A DNA stretch of 21,126 nt from SURF-58 sp041305085 (GTDB lineage Archaea > Nanobdellota > Nanobdellia > Woesearchaeales > UBA9642), in assembly GCA_041305085.1 (NCBI GenBank), contig JBFYMA010000012.1, positions 1 to 21,126 of the forward strand, written 5' to 3'. The translations under genes were made by a program, and so were the position numbers. The notes beneath the pieces are model-generated. The model had not been told where the DNA came from, ran no database searches, and was given only the letters and a program-made list of their open reading frames with translations. Shown here one piece after another: positions 6,072 through 12,058 of the stretch; position 1 is the first letter of the stretch, and each line of letters opens with the position of its first letter.

Positions 6072-6828
6072 AAAGCACCTTTTCAAGCATTGGCAGTTTC
6101 AGCCCTGCAAATGTTGTAAGCCTTTTGTGAATAAACTCTTCTGAAAATCCTTTGCTTTTTAGTATTTTTATCATTAAGTCCAGGTTCATGTCTTTTGTAG
6201 GCCCTCTGCAGCCCCAGCACTCAAATCCTCCTGTTGGGCACACTGCATGGCATCCTCCTGCTGTAATTGGCCCTAAACAGGGCTTGCCTTCCTCTAGTAA
6301 GCATTTATTTCCCTGCCTTCTGCACTCAACGCAGACAGGGCTCGTGTAAGGCTTTGGCTCTGCTCCTTTGATCATTGTTTTTACAAAGTTGAGAATTTCC
6401 TGCTTGTCAGGCGGGCAGCCAGGGATTGTGTAATCAACTTCTACATGCTCATCGATTGGCGAAGGCTCTAAATCCTGGATGTGCTCCCTTTTTTTGTAGA
6501 GCAAATGCTCATAATTTTCCTTTAATGTAAACCTTCTGTATGCAGGCACGCATCCAGTGCTTGCACATGCTCCAAGAGATACAAGAATTTTTGTGTTCTG
6601 CCTGGCTTTTTTGAGCACTTCAAGGTCTTCTTTGCTTGCAACAAGCCCTTCCATAAATATGATGTCAAACCCTTCCTCGTCGTGGTTGACTTCTTTTATG
6701 AATGGAAACGCCCTGAGATCTATCAGGTTTATCATGTCGAGTATTTCATCTTCGTTGAATATTGCGCTAAGCAGGCAGCCTGCGCATCCTGTTATTCCGT
6801 AAAATCCTACTTTTGGTTTTTGTGCCAT
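6049..6828 (-). CDS. hydD: [NiFe] hydrogenase small (delta) subunit
   Basis: This is the electron-transfer small subunit, holding the iron-sulfur relay next to the NiFe site. The proximal-cluster ligands lie in GITGCAGC (11-18 from the ATG at 6828), SLGACASTGC and IPGCPPDK. Further clusters use the Cys-rich C-terminal part: VCVECRRQGNKC, EGKPCLGP, GGCHAVCPTGG and ECWGCRGPT. There is no twin-arginine signal, so the complex is cytoplasmic, as expected for group 3. The open frame can be extended to a TTG at 6858, but the ATG at 6828 gives the usual family start KxKVGFYGxxGC and is preferred, though neither has a clear Shine-Dalgarno. It lies 38 bases after gamma and overlaps alpha. About 259 aa, normal length. 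Confidence 0.93.
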   Translation of the reverse strand: MAQKPKVGFYGITGCAGCLLSAIFNEDEILDMINLIDLRAFPFIKEVNHDEEGFDIIFMEGLVASKEDLEVLKKARQNTKILVSLGACASTGCVPAYRRFTLKENYEHLLYKKREHIQDLEPSPIDEHVEVDYTIPGCPPDKQEILNFVKTMIKGAEPKPYTSPVCVECRRQGNKCLLEEGKPCLGPITAGGCHAVCPTGGFECWGCRGPTKDMNLDLMIKILKSKGFSEEFIHKRLTTFAGLKLPMLEKVLYGEKHNT

Positions 6829-6866
6829 TTTTGTGTTTTTTGTATTTAGAGGACTCAAGTGGTTGG

Positions 6867-7874
6867 TTAATCGTTCTCAAAGTCTTTTATCTCGTCATAC
6901 CTGAACACTGGACCATCTACACAAGTATATTTGCCTCTTATCATGCAGTGGCAGCAGACTCCTATTCCGCAGAACATCAGGCGCTCTGCGCTTACAAATA
7001 TCTGGTCGTCGTTAAAGCCTTTTTTCTTGAGTATTCCTATGACATACTTCATCATGATTGGCGGCCCGCAGACAAACGCAACTTTATTGTGGTTGTTTAT
7101 GTCTGTCTCTTCCAGTGCTTTTGTTATAAATCCTTCTTTTATGTTGTAGTTGTAGCAGCTTCCTGGCTTCAGGTCTTTGTCAACTGTTACATTCAAATGG
7201 TATTTGTTTTTCCATTCTTCAAGCTCTCTGCTGAAAATAATATCGTTTGGGCTTCTGTAGCCAAGGAAAAGCTGGACTTCTTTGTAATCATCCCTATGAT
7301 TTTCAACATAGTCTATTATTCCTTTCAATGGCGCAACTCCGCAGCCCCCTCCTATTATGAGAAGGTTGTTTCCGTTGAGCTCATTCATTGGATATCCGTG
7401 TCCATATGGCCCTCTGATGAGTATTGTATCTCCTTTTTTGAGCTTTGCAAGGGCATTTGTAACATTTCCAACCTGCCTTATGTTAAGCTTTATGAAGTGG
7501 TCTGAGTCGCTGCATATAGATATTGGAGATTCTCCTATTCCTGGCACGCTCACCTGGAAGAATTGCCCTGGGTCGTGCTTTACTTTCATGTCTATTGTGA
7601 GCGTGAATGTGTCTGATGTTTCCCTGAAAAAATCCAGCACTTTGTAGGGCTTTGGTATGTACTGGTTGAGGATTGGCTGGAATCTGCAATTGTGGTCTTT
7701 ATGGTTGTGAGTTTTTGATTTTGTGTGCAACTGTTTGGTTGTTTTTGGTTCTTTTTTCTTGCTGTTTTTTGCATGTTTTGAGTGTGGGATTTTTTTTGAA
7801 ACTATCTTAGCTGGCTTATGTTTGATCTTTTTCACTGTTTTTTTCTCTTTTTTTATTTTTTTATTTTTTGCCAT
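6867..7874 (-). CDS. hydG: hydrogenase gamma subunit, FAD/NAD(P)-binding with [2Fe-2S], long Lys/His-rich N-terminus
   Basis: This is the diaphorase subunit that passes electrons between NAD(P)H and the iron-sulfur chain. The FAD domain is about 66-155 (PGQFFQVSV, GESPISI, RGPYGHGYPM). The nucleotide domain includes LLIIGGGCGVAPLKG (171-185), LGYRSPNDIIF and FVCGPPIMM. The C-terminal [2Fe-2S] loop has Cys302, Cys307, Cys310 and Cys318 in the HydG pattern C-x4-C-x2-C-x7-C, with an additional Cys308. The unusual part is residues 1-62, with about 24 Lys and 7 His and low complexity, ending in HNHKDHNC. No downstream Met lies before the FAD domain, so the extension is probably real, unless a GTG such as codon 14 is used. 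It starts two bases after the beta stop codon. Confidence 0.92.
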   Translation of the reverse strand: MAKNKKIKKEKKTVKKIKHKPAKIVSKKIPHSKHAKNSKKKEPKTTKQLHTKSKTHNHKDHNCRFQPILNQYIPKPYKVLDFFRETSDTFTLTIDMKVKHDPGQFFQVSVPGIGESPISICSDSDHFIKLNIRQVGNVTNALAKLKKGDTILIRGPYGHGYPMNELNGNNLLIIGGGCGVAPLKGIIDYVENHRDDYKEVQLFLGYRSPNDIIFSRELEEWKNKYHLNVTVDKDLKPGSCYNYNIKEGFITKALEETDINNHNKVAFVCGPPIMMKYVIGILKKKGFNDDQIFVSAERLMFCGIGVCCHCMIRGKYTCVDGPVFRYDEIKDFEND

Positions 7875-7876
7875 TC

Positions 7877-8932
7877 TTATTCCATGTTGTTTATTATCTC
7901 AACAAAGTCAATCCTTGTTGGACATCCTTCAATGCACCTGCCGCACCCAACGCAAAGGTTCACGCCGTATTTCTGCTTAAAGTAATCCAATTGGTGGTAT
8001 ATTCTGTGCTTGAATCTCTCCTCTCTTTTTTCCCTGAAAACGTGGTTTCCAGCCACTTTTGTGAATTCCTGCACCTGGCAGGAGCTCCATTCTCTGACTC
8101 TTTCTCCTTTGTCCAGATTGCTCATCTTTACTTCATCGTGCATCTCAAAGCAATAGCATGTTGGGCAAAGTGCTGTGCAGGCACTGCATGACAAGCAGAG
8201 ATCTACCCCTTTTTTCCAATCTGGATGGTCATAAAGCAGGGAAATGTCTGTTTTCCTGAGCCTGTCTGCATTTTTTATCACTTTTTCCTGCTGGGTTATA
8301 AGCCTTGAGGATGGTTTAAAGTATTCCTTGTATTTTTCAGCTATTTTTCTTCCTTTTTCAGATCCCACTTCCACAAAAAAAAGCTCTCCTTTGTCATAAA
8401 ACATTAAATCAAAATAGTCTATTAGGTTGAGCGAGCCGCAAAAGCAGAATTCAGAGGGCGCTTCATTGCAGTGATAACCGAACAAATAGCTGTTCTCCCT
8501 TGCTTCAATGTAATAAGGGTCATTGCTGTCATTAATGAAGACCATGTCCTGGTGGCTTATGGCGTTCAGATCGCACTTTCTGATGCCGAAAAAAACCCTT
8601 GGAGGAGTTTCCATTTTTGGCATGATAATTTTTTGCTTATTGAACTCGAAAACAACCTGCCGTGGCTTGAAGAAATAATTTTTTAAAGGAAAAAATGCGT
8701 TTTTTTCCAGATAAATATCTTTTATGTCTTTTATTTTTTCAAACCTTACGACATCTTTGTTTACAGGAGCAATTAATTCAAAATCTATTTTTATTTTTTC
8801 AAGGAATTCGCTGAATGTTTTTTTGTCCTGCTCGAATGTCTGCATTTTTTTTGCCACGTTTGTTAACAATGAAATTTTTTGCTTATAAACTTTTGGGTTG
8901 ACTATTGAATGATGGAAGTATTTGCTCACCAC
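7877..8932 (-). CDS. hydB: hydrogenase beta subunit, two [4Fe-4S] ferredoxin-like clusters
   Basis: This electron-transfer subunit of the group 3b (sulfhydrogenase-like) complex probably links the gamma flavin to delta. The first cluster has Cys246, 249, 252 and 256 (CLSCSACTALCP) and the second Cys327, 330, 333 and 337 (CVGCGRCIEGCP). The middle contains the HydB/AsrA-type blocks FGIRKCDLNAI (115-125) and EFCFCG (161-166). Two adjacent GTG codons at 8932 and 8929 could start it, overlapping the preceding gene by four to seven bases. The ATG at codon 30 (8845) aligns better with the start of Pyrococcus HydB but has no Shine-Dalgarno and would leave an 80-base gap, so the start is uncertain. 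It should bind no nickel or flavin. Confidence 0.92.
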   Translation of the reverse strand: MVSKYFHHSIVNPKVYKQKISLLTNVAKKMQTFEQDKKTFSEFLEKIKIDFELIAPVNKDVVRFEKIKDIKDIYLEKNAFFPLKNYFFKPRQVVFEFNKQKIIMPKMETPPRVFFGIRKCDLNAISHQDMVFINDSNDPYYIEARENSYLFGYHCNEAPSEFCFCGSLNLIDYFDLMFYDKGELFFVEVGSEKGRKIAEKYKEYFKPSSRLITQQEKVIKNADRLRKTDISLLYDHPDWKKGVDLCLSCSACTALCPTCYCFEMHDEVKMSNLDKGERVREWSSCQVQEFTKVAGNHVFREKREERFKHRIYHQLDYFKQKYGVNLCVGCGRCIEGCPTRIDFVEIINNME

Positions 8933-9621
8933 CTGTCTGTATGGATATTGCCTGTTGGAACTCCTGCCTCTTCAAGGTCGTGCAGCAGGTTTTCTATCAT
9001 TCTTGGAGGGCCTGCAATGTAAAAAATAGGGCCTATAATTTCGTGGGCGCACTCCTGGATAAACTCTTTTGTTATATGCCCCTGGTGCCATGGCCATGGC
9101 TCATCCCTGCAGTTGTCGACTGTAAAATATATTCCTATGTTGTGATGCGTCTGGTGGATTTTTTCAAATTCTTCCCTATAAAGAAGCTCTTTTGGACACC
9201 TTGCACCTTCAAATAATGAAACTCGAACATGTTCAAGCTGCCTGTCAACAATATACTTGACTATTGACCGCATAGGAGTTATTCCTGTTCCTCCTGCAAT
9301 GAGCACTATGTTGTCCATATGGCTTTCGTCAAGAAAAAACATTCCATAAGGTCCTTTCACTTCAAGGAATTCACCTGGCTTTTTGCTGCAGATAATAGGG
9401 CTTACAAGACCAGTCTTGACATTTTTTACAGAAATCTCGAGATAATCTTCTTCTGTTGGGCTGCTTGCTATAGAGTAAGCCCTTTTTTTTAATTCTTCTT
9501 TTATTGGGATAGATATGAGAATGAACTGGCCTGGCCTGAAGTGAAAGTTTGTTGGCCTTTCTATTCTTATAGTCTTGACTTCTGGAACCAAATCTAGGGA
9601 TTCAAGAATCTTAAGCTTCAC
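8926..9621 (-). CDS. additional FNR-type FAD/NAD(P) oxidoreductase, first gene of the hydrogenase operon
   Basis: This 231-aa ferredoxin-NADP reductase-like protein has an FAD motif RAYSIASSP (47-55 from the GTG at 9621), a GPYG phosphate loop (90-93), the nucleotide-binding GGTGITPMRS (110-119), YIAGPPRM, and the terminal HTDRW. Unlike the gamma subunit it has no [2Fe-2S] loop. The GTG at 9621 is preferred because AGAGGTGG (9626-9633) is ideally spaced and because the predicted transcript begins near 9636, which would exclude the ATG at 9645. It overlaps beta. Group 3b operons usually have one such flavoprotein (gamma), so this second one may be an extra NAD(P)H or ferredoxin entry point, or an independent reductase. 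Partner and specificity cannot be seen. Confidence 0.87.
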   Translation of the reverse strand: MKLKILESLDLVPEVKTIRIERPTNFHFRPGQFILISIPIKEELKKRAYSIASSPTEEDYLEISVKNVKTGLVSPIICSKKPGEFLEVKGPYGMFFLDESHMDNIVLIAGGTGITPMRSIVKYIVDRQLEHVRVSLFEGARCPKELLYREEFEKIHQTHHNIGIYFTVDNCRDEPWPWHQGHITKEFIQECAHEIIGPIFYIAGPPRMIENLLHDLEEAGVPTGNIHTDRW

Positions 9622-9625
9622 TAAA

Positions 9626-9666
9626 CCACCTCTTTTGCTCTGCATAGGAACAAGTATTATTTAAAT
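9626..9666 (-). promoter_or_regulatory. promoter and Shine-Dalgarno of the hydrogenase operon
   Basis: On the minus strand ATTTAAATA (9658-9666) is a good TATA box. A start near 9636 places the Shine-Dalgarno AGAGGTGG (9626-9633) almost at the 5' end of the mRNA, four bases before GTG 9621. The BRE position would fall at about 9667-9672, the last bases before the mobile element's target duplication. Confidence 0.6.
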
Positions 9667-9671
9667 GTTAC

Positions 9672-9680
9672 TGAAATGCC
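9672..9680. repeat. left target-site duplication of the MITE
   Basis: TGAAATGCC abuts the left inverted repeat and is identical to 9846-9854 on the other side. A match this exact suggests a fairly recent insertion. Confidence 0.8.
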
Positions 9681-9845
9681 GGCTCCATCCGGAATCTCCC
9701 TTTGGTCGCTTTTTGCCTGGCTCGCCTCATGCTATATTTTGGTGCAGCAAGACCATCCCCGAGGGGGCCGACCCCCTTTGCCTATTGAGCCCTATTCAAT
9801 AATAGGCTTCGCAGGAATGGCAAAAAATACATTCCGGATGGAGCC
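9681..9845. mobile_element. 165-bp MITE with 15-bp inverted ends
   Basis: The ends are a perfect 15-bp inverted repeat: GGCTCCATCCGGAAT at 9681-9695 and its complement at 9831-9845. Immediately outside, TGAAATGCC occurs on both sides (9672-9680 and 9846-9854), a perfect 9-bp target-site duplication. Inside are a second inverted pair, TTTTTGCC (9710-9717) with GGCAAAAA (9819-9826), a perfect AGGGGG-CCGA-CCCCCT hairpin (9762-9777), and a GCCTATT/AATAGGC hairpin. It is too short for a transposase and has no convincing gene, so it is a non-autonomous element mobilised by an IS elsewhere. The parent family is not identified. It fills most of the 307-bp gap 9622-9928. Confidence 0.85.
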
Positions 9846-9854
9846 TGAAATGCC
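9846..9854. repeat. right target-site duplication of the MITE
   Basis: TGAAATGCC abuts the right inverted repeat and is identical to 9672-9680. Confidence 0.8.
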
Positions 9855-9928
9855 GAAGAAAGTGAATTTGAGAAAGGAGCAGGGTCTCCTATTGCTCCTT
9901 TCCCGGTGATGGCTGATGTGGGTTGTTA

Positions 9929-10702
9929 TCAGGCAATGTATGCCGTAAGTGTTTGGCTTACATTGTTGATATTGCAGTACAGGCGTGCTTTGCCTCCAGA
10001 AGCACATTTATGGCTTATCTCCATTATTTTTCCCGCTTCATAGGCTGCAACTTCGCCTGTTGAATTTTTCACAATAACTGATGCTCCAAAATTGCTTGCA
10101 AGTACTGTGTTGAGTGTTCTTGTGTTTACGCGTTCGTCAATTATTCTGCCTGAAAAATGCTTTTCTGAAAAACCTTTGAAAACTGCCCTTGCCATCTTGA
10201 GCAGGCCTGTGTACATATCGACAACGATAAGCCCGTCTCCTTTTCTTGAATACTCAATCACGTCGTTGAATCTTGAGCTGTATACATCTATATTGTTGAC
10301 AAGGCAGGCTATATCGTTATTGCTTACTCCCAAGTCGCAGAAATTGTTTATGGCTTGTTCTGTATCAACTATTGCTATTGAGAGTCCTCTTTTTTCTGAT
10401 GGCCTATTTCCTTTTATGTTTGGAATTCTATAGGATACTTCTTTTGCTCGCTCAAAAAGGTAATGTGTTATTTTTCTTGGGTTTTTTTCACCTTTTTCTG
10501 GATTTGCAGCAAGAGGAACAGGGTTTTTTACTCTATAGTCAAGCGTTGCCTCTGCATTGCTGTTTAATTGCTGTTTAAGTGTTTCCAATGCTGAAACAGA
10601 TGCAAGAAGCTCAAGGTATTCCTCATTAGAGATAAACCTTCCTTGACGTTCTCTTAAATCTATTATTCTGTTATTTTTTATTTCTGCTGCGCTTACTGCC
10701 AT
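9929..10702 (-). CDS. protein of unknown function
   Basis: This 257-aa soluble protein has no signal peptide or membrane helix, and I do not recognise it. Residues 1-60 are polar and helical (NEEYLELLASVSALETLKQQL). Residues 60-85 are a Lys/Asn/Pro-rich linker. From RGLSIAIVDTEQAINNF onward there is an alternating strand-helix pattern with GLIVVDMYTGLLKMARAV and, near the end, NFGASVIVKNSTGEVAAY, which looks like a beta-sheet hairpin. An IAIVDTE...IVVDM pattern suggests an alpha/beta fold, but no catalytic motif stands out. The ATG follows a GGGGAGAG Shine-Dalgarno. Its upstream region is unusually palindromic, suggesting tight regulation. It precedes the MITE and hydrogenase operon in the same direction but is separated by 307 bp, so it is probably a separate unit. 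Confidence 0.75.
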   Translation of the reverse strand: MAVSAAEIKNNRIIDLRERQGRFISNEEYLELLASVSALETLKQQLNSNAEATLDYRVKNPVPLAANPEKGEKNPRKITHYLFERAKEVSYRIPNIKGNRPSEKRGLSIAIVDTEQAINNFCDLGVSNNDIACLVNNIDVYSSRFNDVIEYSRKGDGLIVVDMYTGLLKMARAVFKGFSEKHFSGRIIDERVNTRTLNTVLASNFGASVIVKNSTGEVAAYEAGKIMEISHKCASGGKARLYCNINNVSQTLTAYIA

Positions 10703-10773
10703 AATCTCTCCCCAATATCCAGATAGCTCTCGCTAGTTCCTGTTTTGCTTTTTGTTACAAAATCGTATCCATA

Positions 10774-10801
10774 TATACAAATTGCGTATATTATTTGTAT
10801 A
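10774..10801. promoter_or_regulatory. operator-like inverted repeat upstream of the 257-aa gene
   Basis: TATACAAAT (10774-10782) and ATTTGTATA (10793-10801) form a perfect 9-bp inverted repeat with a 10-bp spacer. This is a typical layout for a dimeric regulator. It would overlap or lie just downstream of the predicted transcript start of the minus-strand gene beginning at 10702. Confidence 0.5.
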
Positions 10802-10830
10802 CTAGACGTGTTTTTTGTATCTGAGTATAT

Positions 10831-10848
10831 ATAGTATAGCTATACTAT
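10831..10848. promoter_or_regulatory. 18-bp perfect palindrome in the same promoter region
   Basis: ATAGTATAGCTATACTAT is a perfect palindrome. Next to it (10825-10833) lies a TATATATA-type stretch that could be the minus-strand TATA box. A protein bound here would compete with TBP. The 327-bp gap 10703-11029 holds no gene; the rest of it contains the hairpins and T-tracts listed next. Confidence 0.5.
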
Positions 10849-10882
10849 TATTTAAAGCTTTCGGTTTTGGGCAAATTTTAGC

Positions 10883-10899
10883 AAAAAACAGCCAAAAAA
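10883..10899 (-). terminator. double T-tract terminator of the surface-protein operon
   Basis: Read on the minus strand this gives two runs of six T separated by five bases, about 130 nt downstream of the stop at 11030. T-tracts are the usual archaeal intrinsic terminator. The transcript before it can fold: CAGAAATT (10901-10908) with AATTTCTG (10971-10978), and GTTGAAAT (10981-10988) with ATTTCAAC (11020-11027). Confidence 0.45.
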
Positions 10900-10900
10900 T

Positions 10901-11027
10901 CAGAAATTTTGCTATGGAAGCGAGGAAAGCCATACCCGAACATTTATGTCGGAGTTAGCGACGAATGCGGAATTTCTGGTGTTGAAATGTGCAGCCTAAA
11001 GCGCAGGGCATTATACCTTATTTCAAC
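10901..11027. other. two adjacent inverted-repeat structures downstream of the Cys-rich gene
   Basis: Arms 10901-10908/10971-10978 enclose a hairpin near 10935-10951 (CCGA-CAT/ATG-TCGG with one bulged A). Arms 10981-10988/11020-11027 enclose TGCAGCCTAA, a decamer also found at 14375-14384 in another structured gap. This may be a 3' UTR structure, a small RNA or a relic of a repeated element. Confidence 0.35.
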
Positions 11028-11029
11028 CA

Positions 11030-12034
11030 TCAGTAAACAATAATATTATTTGGGCTGAAGAACTGGAAATCATGCGTATTGTCGCTCCATTCATATGCAT
11101 AGCAGCAGCTCTCACTGTAAGGAGCAGAAGAAGGAGTAAAGATGTTGAAATCGTCAAAGCAGACATCGACAAAATTGCTGAACGCATAAGCTGTATTATT
11201 ACAGCTCAGGCTTGGAGGGGCAAACGCGATATCCTGATACCCTAAATCGCACACATCCAGAGGATAATCACACCTTCCCAAAGCATCATTATATGCAACT
11301 CCTTCAGGGCACCAGGTGTTGTTAAAGCTGCAATTGATATTCCTTCCAAAAACATTTGGAATTATCTCGCCAGAATTATAGCACTGAGGACTTACACCGT
11401 TTGGAGTATAAACACAACTGTCAGAAGCACTGCAGGATGCGCTTGGAGGGTTTGCCCCGACTGTATCGTCGCAAGCAGAGTCATACTGTACTTCGTCTAC
11501 AAAAACGTCTCCGCACTGCATATTTATAGGAAATCCTGCTCCTGAAGGGTCAAGGCACACTGCATAAGTATAGTTTGTGTTAATCTGGTCGCAGGGCCTG
11601 TGGATATGGGAATTTTCAACATCAGACATTGCAAAAAGACAGTCTCCCAGTGAAGAAGCAGTGCATTGCTGCCTCGGGGTTCTACCAGGAGCAATAACAG
11701 GATATGCTACAGGTGTAACAATTCTTATCTCAACAGGATAAACAGCAGGGTTTGCAGTGTTTTGTGCAATATGCGCGTTTGTGCCTGCAGTAAGCCTTGC
11801 CATAACATATCCTGGCCCAAGGCTTGTTGAGTCACAGCAAAGCTTTTTATCATATGTAGAAAAGTCTGTCTCTGACATATTAGCAATATGTCCATTATCA
11901 TCTCCTGAAATCAAAAGAAGACCATTTCCGCCAAGAGAACAAGTGCTTACAGAACCCTGAAACCAGCAGGTTGCAAGGCTAAAGCTGCTGAAAGCTATGA
12001 AAAAAAATGTTAGCAAAAAAATCTGCTTTTTCAT
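11030..12034 (-). CDS. secreted cysteine-rich protein with N-x-HI repeats
   Basis: This 334-aa exported protein has a signal peptide at residues 1-21 (hydrophobic FLLTFFFIAFSSFSLA), with the mature form starting near TCWFQG. Three diverged repeats are visible, each with N-x-H-I: DNGHIA (46-51), TNAHIA (85-90) and NSHIH (141-145). Each is followed 15-20 residues later by a beta-strand, and Cys pairs such as LCCD (65-68) and YAVCLD (157-162) accompany two of them. The remainder is Cys-rich (for example NINCSFNNTWCPEG and ESCCYAYEW), suggesting a disulfide-stabilised extracellular protein, without a C-terminal anchor. It begins 24 bases after the tail-fibre-like gene and shares its operon. I do not know the family's function; an adhesive or cell-envelope role is inferred from context. 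Confidence 0.78.
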   Translation of the reverse strand: MKKQIFLLTFFFIAFSSFSLATCWFQGSVSTCSLGGNGLLLISGDDNGHIANMSETDFSTYDKKLCCDSTSLGPGYVMARLTAGTNAHIAQNTANPAVYPVEIRIVTPVAYPVIAPGRTPRQQCTASSLGDCLFAMSDVENSHIHRPCDQINTNYTYAVCLDPSGAGFPINMQCGDVFVDEVQYDSACDDTVGANPPSASCSASDSCVYTPNGVSPQCYNSGEIIPNVFGRNINCSFNNTWCPEGVAYNDALGRCDYPLDVCDLGYQDIAFAPPSLSCNNTAYAFSNFVDVCFDDFNIFTPSSAPYSESCCYAYEWSDNTHDFQFFSPNNIIVY

Positions 12035-12058
12035 TTTGATTGTTTTCCAGTTAGTTTC

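Noticed and set aside
9676..9909. Small gene inside the MITE (77 codons on the plus strand)
   Set aside because: The frame runs through the inverted ends and into the flanking duplication, shows no conserved motif, and is too small for a transposase.
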